Origin: Clostridiaceae bacterium
Lineage (GTDB): Bacteria > Bacillota > Clostridia > Oscillospirales > Acutalibacteraceae
Length of the DNA stretch: 18,014 bases
Assembly (NCBI GenBank): GCA_016281115.1
Contig: JAEEHZ010000096.1
Span: forward strand, 1 to 18,014
Direction: 5' to 3'
Below the pieces are notes generated by a model. That model did not search any database. It was given only the letters and a program-made list of their open reading frames with translations, and was not told the origin of the DNA. Each line of letters begins with the position of its first letter. Position 1 is the first letter of the stretch. Below, piece after piece: positions 6,571-14,187 of the stretch. Both the position numbers and the translations under genes were made by a program.

Positions 6571-7979
6571 TATTGTATATCCTTATCGTCAAAAGGGTCG
6601 CCGCATTCCGGACAGAATTTCGGCGGATTATGGGGATCTTCCGGCTCCCAACCGCATTTATCACATTTATAAAGCGGTGCGTCTGCAGGCTTTTTGCTTC
6701 CGCACTCGGAGCAGAACATACCCTTATTCACGTTTCCGCATTTTGCGCATGTCCAACCGTCCGGCTTATCGTTTTGCGGCTTGGGTGAGCCGCACTCCGG
6801 GCAGAATTTTCCCGTTGCTTTCGCGCCGCACTTGCAAGTCCAGGAATCCTTGTTCTCGGGTTCGGGCTTTTTGGCTCCGCAATTGGGGCAGAAATTGCCT
6901 GTTGCTGTTGCTCCGCAGGAACATTTCCAACTGTCGGCTGCTGCCTGTTGCTGCTGTTGTTGAGCCTGTTGTTGCTGGCCTATCTGGAACAGATTTCCGG
7001 CGTTCATTCCGCCTGCCTGTTGAGCCATTCCCATACCCATAAAGCCCATCATTGCACCGTTTGGGTTTTTGGCGGCTGCTTTCATTGCTTCTGCCTGAGC
7101 AGTAACCGTTGTTGCAGCAGCCATTGTGGCGTCGCGGTTAATAGCGGCACGCTGAGCCTGTTTAATCATCTCTGCGTCTTCCTCGGGCAGGGTTATCGGG
7201 TTCATAGCAATAGAAACAACCTGCAAGCCTCTGAGCTTACCCCATTTAGCTGTAAGAGCCTCGTTCATCGCCTCTGAGAGTTCTTCCGCGTGTGCGGGAA
7301 TCTGATTAGGTCTTACCTCTAAGTCGCTTATTTTGGCAAATGCAGGCTGCAATGCACTTATAAACTCCGTCTTTAACTGATTATCAATTTGATCTCTTGT
7401 ATATTCACTTTCAACATTACCGCATACGTTAGTATAGAAAAGAAGCGGATCGGCGATCCTGTATGAATACACACCGTTGCATCTTACGGAAACATCAATA
7501 TCAAGATTTATGTTTCTGTCAACCACGCGGAACATTATCGGGTTAGCAGTTCCGAATTTGTTGTCTACAAGCTCTTTTGTGTTGAAATAGTATACTCTCT
7601 GGTCTTTTCCCGTGTCGCCGCCGTAAGCAAAACGCTTGCCTATGGTCTTAAAGGTATCGATTATGCTCTTTCCCAGGCTGCCTGCAAAAATGCTGGGCTC
7701 GGTGGAAGTATCGTATGTAAACTCACCCGGCTCGGCACAGACCTCGACGATCTTACCCTGTTCAACGATGATCATACATTGTCCGTCGGCAACAGCTATG
7801 CCTGAGCCGTTGGAAATAATGTTGTCGTTGCCCTTGGTATTTGAGGAACGGCTTGTTGTTCTTTTCTGACCTTTTGTAACAAGGACATTTTTGTCCATTG
7901 CGTCACAGTAGAAAAACTCCTTCCACTGGTCAGCCAAAGTTCCTCCCAATGCTCCTATACCTGCTTTAATAAGTCCCAT
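6570..7979 (-). CDS. SPFH-domain protein with poly-Q linker and four C-terminal zinc ribbons (YdjI-like)
   Basis: The N-terminal 290 or so residues match the SPFH/'virion core protein-like' family that includes B. subtilis YdjI: MGLIKAGIGALGGTLADQWK at 1-20, then NDNIISNGSGIAVADGQCMI at 51-70 and EPGEFTYDTSTEPSIF at 83-98. Family members scaffold membrane domains; YdjI works with the PspA-like envelope stress system. A Met/Gly stretch (309-330) and a glutamine tract (335-345) lead to four zinc ribbons with Cys pairs at 353/355+364/367, 382/384+393/396, 411/414+423/426 and 439/442+456/459. No transmembrane helix is evident. GAAAGGAG precedes the ATG at 7979. A lipoprotein gene overlaps the stop. 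PspA is not in the window. The exact function is unknown; domain identity is firm. Confidence 0.9.
   Translation of the reverse strand: MGLIKAGIGALGGTLADQWKEFFYCDAMDKNVLVTKGQKRTTSRSSNTKGNDNIISNGSGIAVADGQCMIIVEQGKIVEVCAEPGEFTYDTSTEPSIFAGSLGKSIIDTFKTIGKRFAYGGDTGKDQRVYYFNTKELVDNKFGTANPIMFRVVDRNINLDIDVSVRCNGVYSYRIADPLLFYTNVCGNVESEYTRDQIDNQLKTEFISALQPAFAKISDLEVRPNQIPAHAEELSEAMNEALTAKWGKLRGLQVVSIAMNPITLPEEDAEMIKQAQRAAINRDATMAAATTVTAQAEAMKAAAKNPNGAMMGFMGMGMAQQAGGMNAGNLFQIGQQQQAQQQQQQAAADSWKCSCGATATGNFCPNCGAKKPEPENKDSWTCKCGAKATGKFCPECGSPKPQNDKPDGWTCAKCGNVNKGMFCSECGSKKPADAPLYKCDKCGWEPEDPHNPPKFCPECGDPFDDKDIQ
6945..6977 (-). repeat. CAA/CAG glutamine-codon repeat in the SPFH gene
   Basis: Eleven codons, ten of them glutamine (CAA or CAG) with a single Ala, encode the linker between the SPFH and zinc-ribbon regions. 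Such triplet runs can vary in length between strains without breaking the frame. Confidence 0.8.
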
Positions 7980-8005
7980 ATAAATGCTCCTTTCAGTTAC
8001 ATTTT

Positions 8006-8033
8006 AATATAATATGGTGCAATAAAATGTCAA
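8006..8033 (-). promoter_or_regulatory. SigA-type promoter of the SPFH-lipoprotein operon
   Basis: On the minus strand TTGACA (8033-8028) and TATATT (8011-8006) lie 16 bases apart, about 27 bases before the SPFH ATG. The -35 box begins only 7 bases after the amylase stop codon, and no terminator separates the two, so some read-through from the amylase gene is likely. Confidence 0.65.
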
Positions 8034-8040
8034 AATAAAG

Positions 8041-10914
8041 TTATTGCCACTTTCCGTAAACCAATGTGTTCCCGAAATTGTCTTTTCCGGTATTGCCGTT
8101 CGGAACAAACGTCAAGCCAAAGCTCCTTATTGAAAGATTTTCGGTTTGGTTTCCGTTTCCGCCGTCATTAAATATTATCATATTTGCATTTTGGTCTTCG
8201 GGTATCTCTATCATATACACATCGTCGCCTACCGAAGTCATCTCGGTTCCGGGCCAGTTTGTAAACTCAGAGCCCATATTCTCCCAAAAATGAGCATATA
8301 CCGCATCCCAACCAAATGTGTTCTTAAAGTACAGAACACGTTTCTTTGCTACGTCAGTATCGCTGTTATTTGTTGTTTTTCCCGATGAATCGGTATCTTT
8401 CTGCGTATCTGTATCTATATTGGTGTTTGAATCCGTATCGGGAGAATCTGTCTCGGTAGTGTATTCAATATATGATTTAATATCAAATTTTTCTCCCGCA
8501 GGCAAAGTGCCTATAAGCTTAGCGAGCAGCTTTTGAATTGACACAACATCTTCCAGATTTACCTCTTTGTTGCCGTCTGCATCGGCTGCCTGAGAGGGTA
8601 TTTCTTCAAAGCTTACCAGCTTTGCAATATTCTTTTGTATGAGCGTTACGTCGGTCATATTTACATAGCCGTCTACGTCAACGTCGCCGTATAAATATGG
8701 CGTTACGACCTCTTCTTTGACGGTAATAATGTTCTTATCGGAATCCGTTGTGATTTCAATATTTTCGGACTCTAATTCTATAACATCAGTGCAAACATCA
8801 TAAGGCTTACCGTCTTGCTTTACGTTGATAAGCTTGCCTTTTCTCCAAAGCATACTGCCGCTTACACTGTATCCGCCTTTAATTCTGTTTTCGGTCAATG
8901 AAGCGTCGCCGTACACGCTTTCGGTAGGCGGTAAAGTATGCGCGTCTTCGGAAACATCGTTCGCCACACCGTCGTTAAATTTTACAAACGCTGTTTTATT
9001 GTCAAGCTCTAAAGAATATAAATGCTCATAATCGCTGTTTTCGACTTTCGTCATAGCTTTGCCGGGATAATTTGACACAGGTTTGTCATCACTGTCTTTT
9101 TCCAGTACATAAGGCACGCCTGCGCTGTAAGAGTTATCTTCGGTTTTCTCGTAAAATGCCTTTGCAGGTGCGTCGAAATAAATGATATGAGGCGCTGACA
9201 GATCCTTTTTGTCAATATAATAAACAGCTTCGATATAGTTACTGCCGTAGTAAGCCTTTATTGTAAGCGGAACTGACATACCGCTGTCAATACCCTTGCC
9301 GAATGTAAGTTTTTCGGATCCCGAAAACTTCTCAGGCTCATTTCCTGCAAGCTTATATTCACATTTGTCGGCGTTTGCGGTATTTATCGTTACAGTAGTT
9401 GTTTCTCCTGTGAAGCTGATTGTATCGTTTTCGTTTACGTCTTTTCCGTCAACGTTGACCGAAACGGTAGGAATATTCTTCTTGTTGTAAACAACGGCAA
9501 CTCCGCTTTTTGCCATTTTACCCGAAATATAGCCCTTGCTTACGGTAAACATATTTCCGGATATTTGGTCTTTATAAGAGCCGTCGGGCATATTAACGGG
9601 GATGTTGATGTTCTCGCTGTCGCTTACATTAACGATGCACACACCGTCGCTGCCGCGCTTAACAAGATAATATTTGTCCTGATAAGACGACAATTCCTCG
9701 CCTTGTCCTTCATACGCGTTTTTGAACATATTAACCTCGCGTATCTCTTTGCAAAGCCAGGTTTCGGTATATTGTCCGATTAGTGAGTCCCAGTTAAGCT
9801 GGCCTGCTATGTTGTTGGCTATCGGGCGCGGGAAGAACAATGTCGGATCGTCTTTACGTGATGCCATTGCGGCATATGTTTTTATAAGTACATCTTCACT
9901 CATAAGAGTTGTTGTGCCGCCCAAAAATTCATCGTGAGACTCTACCCAAACTACACCTTTACCCGTAGGTATTCTCACGTCATCAAAAACGCCGCTTGTT
10001 TTTGACAAAGAAGCAACGCTGCCTTTGTTTATATCTCTGCGTGTGCTTATTCCATAGCCTGCGTCCGTCACATTCATAAGGTTTGTATACGCATCAATGC
10101 CTACGGTTCCCGATAGATCCACTACCTCGCCGTAGATGTATAAGTCTTTATATTTATTCTTGATCTTTACCGCAGTATTTGTCCAGAAGTCGCTTGCAAG
10201 CTCACCGTCGGACGGTGTTTCTATGTGCTTTGCTGTATCGAATCTGAATCCGTCCGCACCGAGAGCAACACAATCTTCAAGAAGTTGATAAACCCAACCC
10301 TGAACAGTTTTGTTTGAGGTATTAAGATCGGGCAAACCGCCTACATTCAGTGAAACCTGCGCAGCCCTTGATTTATTGCTTGCGTCACGCTTAGTAGAAT
10401 GAAAATATTCATCTTTATTGTATTCGGCTTCTATCTGTTCCGAACGGGAACCGCTTCTGCCGTCGTCACTTTGCGCCATATGGTTTGAAACTATGTCAAC
10501 AATTACCTTAATGCCGTATTCGTGAGCTTTTTCGCAGAGAGTTTTAAGGTCTTCGGCAGTGCCGAGCTCGTTGCCGACCTTAAAGTTAACGGGCTGATAA
10601 TAGAAAGTCCAGTCGCAAAAATACGCACCCGAATTAATAGATCTTTTGTTGCCCTGCACGGGAGAAACCTGCACTGCGCTGAAACCCTGGCGTGCGATCT
10701 GAGGAAGCATATCAGTAATTTGAGACAAATATGTATTTGAGCAATGCAGAATATTACCCTCGGATATAGATGAAGCTAAATTATAGCTGAGATCATATTC
10801 CTCATCACCCTTATTGTCCTCATATATTTTCAAAGCATTGCCCGTTGCAATACTGCTTAATATCAAAAGCATACAAAGTGCTGTGCTTATCAGTTTTCTA
10901 CTCTTAATTAACAT
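8041..10914 (-). CDS. Secreted GH13 (subfamily 28-like) alpha-amylase with internal dockerin and C-terminal CBM26
   Basis: This enzyme should hydrolyse alpha-1,4 links in starch outside the cell. In the 957-residue product, a signal peptide (1 to about 27) precedes a GH13 domain resembling B. subtilis AmyE: region I DIVSNH 140-145, region II GFRFDTAKH 222-230 (nucleophile Asp226), acid/base Glu263 in YGEVV, and VESHD 324-328 (Asp328). Then come an Ig-like segment (about 483-570) and a CBM26-like module (about 576-660). A type I dockerin spans about 741-801, with Ca-binding positions D744, D746, D748, N752, D755 and D778, D780, N782, N786, D789. A Thr/Asp/Ser linker (about 819-857) leads to a CBM26 (859-957). 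I chose the ATG at 10914 because GGAGGA (10926-10921) sits just before it and a signal peptide begins there; an upstream start would translate that site. The dockerin implies assembly on a cohesin scaffold, as in the R. bromii amylosome. Confidence 0.94.
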   Translation of the reverse strand: MLIKSRKLISTALCMLLILSSIATGNALKIYEDNKGDEEYDLSYNLASSISEGNILHCSNTYLSQITDMLPQIARQGFSAVQVSPVQGNKRSINSGAYFCDWTFYYQPVNFKVGNELGTAEDLKTLCEKAHEYGIKVIVDIVSNHMAQSDDGRSGSRSEQIEAEYNKDEYFHSTKRDASNKSRAAQVSLNVGGLPDLNTSNKTVQGWVYQLLEDCVALGADGFRFDTAKHIETPSDGELASDFWTNTAVKIKNKYKDLYIYGEVVDLSGTVGIDAYTNLMNVTDAGYGISTRRDINKGSVASLSKTSGVFDDVRIPTGKGVVWVESHDEFLGGTTTLMSEDVLIKTYAAMASRKDDPTLFFPRPIANNIAGQLNWDSLIGQYTETWLCKEIREVNMFKNAYEGQGEELSSYQDKYYLVKRGSDGVCIVNVSDSENINIPVNMPDGSYKDQISGNMFTVSKGYISGKMAKSGVAVVYNKKNIPTVSVNVDGKDVNENDTISFTGETTTVTINTANADKCEYKLAGNEPEKFSGSEKLTFGKGIDSGMSVPLTIKAYYGSNYIEAVYYIDKKDLSAPHIIYFDAPAKAFYEKTEDNSYSAGVPYVLEKDSDDKPVSNYPGKAMTKVENSDYEHLYSLELDNKTAFVKFNDGVANDVSEDAHTLPPTESVYGDASLTENRIKGGYSVSGSMLWRKGKLINVKQDGKPYDVCTDVIELESENIEITTDSDKNIITVKEEVVTPYLYGDVDVDGYVNMTDVTLIQKNIAKLVSFEEIPSQAADADGNKEVNLEDVVSIQKLLAKLIGTLPAGEKFDIKSYIEYTTETDSPDTDSNTNIDTDTQKDTDSSGKTTNNSDTDVAKKRVLYFKNTFGWDAVYAHFWENMGSEFTNWPGTEMTSVGDDVYMIEIPEDQNANMIIFNDGGNGNQTENLSIRSFGLTFVPNGNTGKDNFGNTLVYGKWQ

Positions 10915-10965
10915 TGTGATTCCTCCAAAAAAGTAAGCAAAAAAGCATATAAAACATACGAATAT

Positions 10966-10994
10966 ATTATAGGACAAAGTTATTTTTTTTTCAA
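10966..10994 (-). promoter_or_regulatory. SigA-type promoter of the amylase gene
   Basis: On the minus strand TTGAAA (10994-10989), a 17-base spacer and TATAAT (10971-10966). The predicted start is near 10959, giving a leader of about 45 bases. Confidence 0.78.
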
Positions 10995-11016
10995 CACTTT
11001 AAGCCGCAAAATCGAA

Positions 11017-11030
11017 TGAAAACGCTCATT
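11017..11030 (+). promoter_or_regulatory. Possible cre-like (CcpA) dyad upstream of the amylase promoter
   Basis: TGAAAACGCTCATT agrees with 12 of 14 positions of the catabolite-responsive element TGAAARCGYTTWCW. It is centred about 64 bases upstream of the predicted amylase start. The second half is weak and the dyad (AATGA-N6-TCATT) is two bases tighter than a classic cre, so a related LacI-family operator or chance is also possible. Confidence 0.3.
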
Positions 11031-11148
11031 TTGTATGAAAATACAATTTTATCTTGATATTTTTATGGAATTTGCACAATGAATTATTTAATTTGCATAT
11101 ATGACAAACAATATTTAATGCATACTGACTAATTTACTATATTAATTA

Positions 11149-11823
11149 TCATAGACAGTCATTTATATGAATAAATACGGGGTTTTCCGGTATATCACTG
11201 TCCTCACTGCAAACCGACGCAAACGCGTCCTGTAATTCAAAGCTTTTAAAGAAATATGTTTTACTGTCAATTATTTGTCTGAAACAACGCTTATTGCGCG
11301 AAATATCTAAGCAAAAATCATCAAGCTTTGCGGATAACCCCTTACCTATTGCTTTAATGTAGCTTTCTTTAAGAGTCCACAGTAAAATAAAAGCTTTGTC
11401 TTTTTCCGCACTGTCTTTAATACTGTTCAAAAACTCAAATTCTTTGCGGCAAAAAAAGCGTTTTGCAATTTCAGTATTGACATTTGCTCTTATCGTTTCA
11501 ACATCGCAGCCAACAGGGTTATCCGAAACAGCACACATGGCGTAATTTTCGCTGTGGGAAAGATTAAAGTAAATATTTTCGTTTCTTAAATACGGCTTTC
11601 CGTATTTATTTACGGTAAAATTTACCTTCTGCATATCTATACCTTTTTTATCAAGCGCATAACCGAGCAAGGCATACGCGCCGAGAGATTGCATTTTATT
11701 TATCTTCAACTTTTTAGAGTCTGTTTTTTCTTTTACATAAGCGGGCAACTCTTCATACAGTTTACAAAAAAGCTTTTCGTCACAAAGCGGAGATATATCG
11801 GTTACGTAAAGTTTTAGGGGCAT
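11149..11823 (-). CDS. 4'-phosphopantetheinyl transferase, Sfp family
   Basis: Sfp-type enzymes move the phosphopantetheine arm of coenzyme A onto a serine of acyl or peptidyl carrier proteins. The 224-residue length and motifs fit: FNLSHSE at 86-92, GCDVE at 105-109 (metal-binding Asp107 and Glu109), RFFCRKEFEFL at 122-132, and WTLKESYIKAIGKGLS at 149-164 with the catalytic Glu-x3-Lys. A GAGGTGA site lies 7 bases before the ATG at 11823. The gene stands alone, with its own promoter and no carrier protein, NRPS or PKS gene nearby. Its target may be the fatty-acid acyl carrier protein or a distant secondary-metabolite cluster; the sequence does not tell. Confidence 0.92.
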   Translation of the reverse strand: MPLKLYVTDISPLCDEKLFCKLYEELPAYVKEKTDSKKLKINKMQSLGAYALLGYALDKKGIDMQKVNFTVNKYGKPYLRNENIYFNLSHSENYAMCAVSDNPVGCDVETIRANVNTEIAKRFFCRKEFEFLNSIKDSAEKDKAFILLWTLKESYIKAIGKGLSAKLDDFCLDISRNKRCFRQIIDSKTYFFKSFELQDAFASVCSEDSDIPENPVFIHINDCL

Positions 11824-11844
11824 TTATTTTCACCTCGAACCTAT

Positions 11845-11872
11845 ATTATCACAACGTCACTCTCAATGTCAA
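11845..11872 (-). promoter_or_regulatory. SigA-type promoter of the phosphopantetheinyl transferase gene
   Basis: On the minus strand TTGACA (11872-11867), a 16-base spacer and GATAAT (11850-11845). The predicted leader is only about 15 bases and holds little more than the ribosome-binding site. The divergent metG promoter lies 56 bases away. Confidence 0.65.
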
Positions 11873-11927
11873 AATTAAATAACAAATGCCGTTTTTATGC
11901 ATATTTTCATTTTTCTGCCTAAAAATA

Positions 11928-11956
11928 TTGAATAAACTGCGGCTGTGTGGTATCAT
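11928..11956 (+). promoter_or_regulatory. SigA-type promoter of metG
   Basis: TTGAAT (11928-11933), a 17-base spacer and TATCAT (11951-11956). The predicted start near 11963 lies after the in-frame GTG at 11945, which rules out that longer reading and supports the ATG at 12002. The leader is about 40 bases with no T-box or S-box. Confidence 0.68.
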
Positions 11957-12001
11957 AGCACTGTTATTAAAATGAAGTTAGAGAGCAGGTGTATACCAAT
12001 A

Positions 12002-13939
12002 ATGGATAATAAACAGAAATATTATATAACCACCGCGATAGCGTACACATCAAGAAAGCCGCATATCGGCAATACTTATGAGATCGTGCTTACCGATGCG
12101 CTGGCACGTTATAAAAGGCTGCAGGGATATGATGTATTTTTCTTAACGGGAACGGACGAACACGGTCAGAAAATCGAGGAATACGCCAAAAACGCAGGTA
12201 TTTCTCCAAAAGAATACGTAGATAAGGTATCGACCGAGATAAAGGATATTTGTAATTTGCTGAATACATCTTACGATAAATTCATACGCACAACAGACGA
12301 ATATCACGAAAAGAGCGTTCAAAAAATATTTAAAAAATTATACGATAAGGGCGATATATACAAAAGCGAATACACGGGAATGTACTGTACTCCCTGCGAG
12401 AGCTTTTGGACGGAATCTCAGCTTACAGACGGGAAATGCCCCGACTGCGGCAGGGAAGTAAAGCCCGCAAAGGAAGAAGCGTATTTCTTTAAGCTTTCAA
12501 AGTATCAAAAGAGATTGGAACAATTTCTGGAGGATAATCCCGATTTCATATATCCCGAAGCGCGCAAAAAGGAAATGGTAAACAACTTTATAAAGCCCGG
12601 TATACAGGATCTGTGCGTATCGAGAACATCATTTAAGTGGGGAATTCCCGTAACCTTCGACGACAAACACGTCATATATGTTTGGATAGACGCACTGTCT
12701 AATTACATTACGGCTCTCGGTTACACTCCCGACGGCAAAAGCGAGCTGTTCGACAAATACTGGCCCGCCGATGTTCACATAATCGGAAAAGATATTTTAA
12801 GATTCCATACAATATATTGGCCTATCCTTCTTATGGCACTCGATTTGCCGCTTCCAAAGCAGATTTTCGGTCACCCGTGGCTGTTGTTCGGTAAAGACAA
12901 AATGAGTAAATCAAGAGGCAACACGATTTATGCCGACGACCTTGTTAAACTCATCGGTGTTGACGCAGTGCGTTATTATCTGCTTTCCGAAATGCCCTAT
13001 ACATCGGACGGCTCAATAACATACGAATCCGTGTTTGAGCTTTATAATGCAGATCTGGCAAATACTCTCGGCAATTTGGTAAACAGAACCGTTGCAATGA
13101 GCAAAAAGTATTTTGGCGGAAAAATAATGCCGCCTGCAAAATCCGATGATATAGACAACGACCTTATCTCTACTGCTCTCGACGCAGTCGGCAAGGTTAA
13201 TAAATATATGTCTGAGTATCGCGTAAGCGATGCGCTTGATGCTGTATTGTCGATCGCGCGCCGCTGTAATAAATATATTGATGAAACGGCTCCGTGGGTA
13301 CTTGCAAAAGATGAAGCAAACAACGAGAGACTCGGTACCGTGCTTTACAATCTGCTTGAAGGAATACGCTTTACCGCCGTGCTTCTTCTTCCCTTTATGC
13401 CGCACACCGCTGAAGAAATATTAAAGCAGATCAACTGCGATATCAGCGATTACGACAGTCTAAAGGAATTCGGAAAGCTTAACCCCGGGGATTATGTAGG
13501 AGAGGCAAAACCTCTCTTTGGCAGACTTGACAGTGAAAAGCTTTTGGAAGAAATAGCCGAAAAACAAAAAGAAATTGAGGCGCAAAATAAAGCAAAAAGC
13601 GAAATTGAGGGCATAGCAAAAATAGGCATTGAAGATTTTGCGAAGATAGATTTGAGAGTTGCGCAAATAACCGGTTGCGAACCCGTTAAAAAAGCTAAAA
13701 AGCTTTTAAAGCTCACCGTCGATGACAGTGTGTCCGTTCGTACCGTAGCATCGGGGATCGCGAAATACTATACCCCCGAAGAGCTCATAGGACGAAAGAT
13801 AATACTTGTTTCCAATTTAAAGCCAGCCACATTGTGCGGAGTTGAAAGTCAGGGTATGATTTTGGCGTGCGACGCTGAAAACGAGACCGTAAAAGTTGTT
13901 TTTGCAGACGATATGCCCACAGGTGCAAAAATAAGATAA
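12002..13939 (+). CDS. metG: Methionyl-tRNA synthetase with C-terminal tRNA-binding domain
   Basis: MetG joins methionine to initiator and elongator tRNA-Met. The 645-residue product has the class I signatures PHIGN at 20-24 (HIGH motif) and KMSKS at 300-304. Its connective domain carries a single zinc knuckle (C129, C132, C146, C149). The C-terminal EMAP/Trbp111-like tRNA-binding domain (about 543-645, starting IEDFAKIDLRVAQI) is often fused to MetG in Firmicutes and serves dimer formation and tRNA capture. A charged, Lys/Glu-rich helix at about 515-540 links it to the body. I start at the ATG at 12002: MDNKQKYYITTAIAY matches the family's N-terminus, and an AGGTG lies 10 bases upstream. The gene is monocistronic, with its own promoter and terminator. 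Confidence 0.97.
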   Translation: MDNKQKYYITTAIAYTSRKPHIGNTYEIVLTDALARYKRLQGYDVFFLTGTDEHGQKIEEYAKNAGISPKEYVDKVSTEIKDICNLLNTSYDKFIRTTDEYHEKSVQKIFKKLYDKGDIYKSEYTGMYCTPCESFWTESQLTDGKCPDCGREVKPAKEEAYFFKLSKYQKRLEQFLEDNPDFIYPEARKKEMVNNFIKPGIQDLCVSRTSFKWGIPVTFDDKHVIYVWIDALSNYITALGYTPDGKSELFDKYWPADVHIIGKDILRFHTIYWPILLMALDLPLPKQIFGHPWLLFGKDKMSKSRGNTIYADDLVKLIGVDAVRYYLLSEMPYTSDGSITYESVFELYNADLANTLGNLVNRTVAMSKKYFGGKIMPPAKSDDIDNDLISTALDAVGKVNKYMSEYRVSDALDAVLSIARRCNKYIDETAPWVLAKDEANNERLGTVLYNLLEGIRFTAVLLLPFMPHTAEEILKQINCDISDYDSLKEFGKLNPGDYVGEAKPLFGRLDSEKLLEEIAEKQKEIEAQNKAKSEIEGIAKIGIEDFAKIDLRVAQITGCEPVKKAKKLLKLTVDDSVSVRTVASGIAKYYTPEELIGRKIILVSNLKPATLCGVESQGMILACDAENETVKVVFADDMPTGAKIR

Positions 13940-13976
13940 GATTATCATATAAAAATTTATTGATTCAACCTAATTT

Positions 13977-14013
13977 CGGCAGAATGCAGATAAACACTGC
14001 GTTCTGCCGTTTT
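13977..14013 (+). terminator. Rho-independent terminator of metG
   Basis: CGGCAGAATGCAG (13977-13989) pairs over 13 positions (one G-U) with CTGCGTTCTGCCG (13997-14009), loop ATAAACA, followed by TTTT. Confidence 0.9.
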
Positions 14014-14070
14014 ATAAATCAGGGTTTCAGTTTTTTAAAAAATTTAATATGTAAATTAAGGCTTTTGTTA

Positions 14071-14099
14071 TTGACACAGGCAAAAAAATGTATTATCAT
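14071..14099 (+). promoter_or_regulatory. SigA-type promoter of murA
   Basis: TTGACA (14071-14076), a 17-base spacer and TATCAT (14094-14099). The predicted start is near 14106, leaving a leader of about 80 bases before the TTG start. Confidence 0.78.
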
Positions 14100-14105
14100 T
14101 TATCG

Positions 14106-14125
14106 GTAAAGGCACGTTCCTTTAT
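14106..14125 (+). promoter_or_regulatory. 5'-end leader hairpin of murA, similar to that of ylxM
   Basis: TAAAGG (14107-14112) and CCTTTA (14119-14124) are separated by 6 bases and closed by a G-U pair, so the hairpin forms at the predicted first bases of the mRNA. The ylxM leader carries the same TAAAGG-N6-CCTTTA arrangement about 10 bases after its -10 box. It may protect the 5' end from nucleases or be an operator (inference). Confidence 0.45.
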
Positions 14126-14187
14126 ATGTTAATTTAGTTTTAAGTTTTATATATTATCTCTTTAGTAGTTGTTTGGGAGTAAGTATT

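Noticed and set aside
6945..6977. The glutamine-codon run as a CRISPR-like or intergenic repeat
   Set aside because: It is a triplet run inside a coding frame with no spacers; it encodes a linker.
11031..11046. TTGTAT-GAAA-ATACAA as terminator of the phosphopantetheinyl transferase gene
   Set aside because: On the minus strand the stem is AT-rich and is not followed by a T-run (AATGAG follows). It is mentioned instead as a possible upstream element of the amylase promoter.
11830..11842. GGTTCGA on the minus strand, like a tRNA T-loop
   Set aside because: There is no acceptor stem, D-arm or anticodon arm around it. The bases form the short leader and ribosome-binding site of the phosphopantetheinyl transferase gene.
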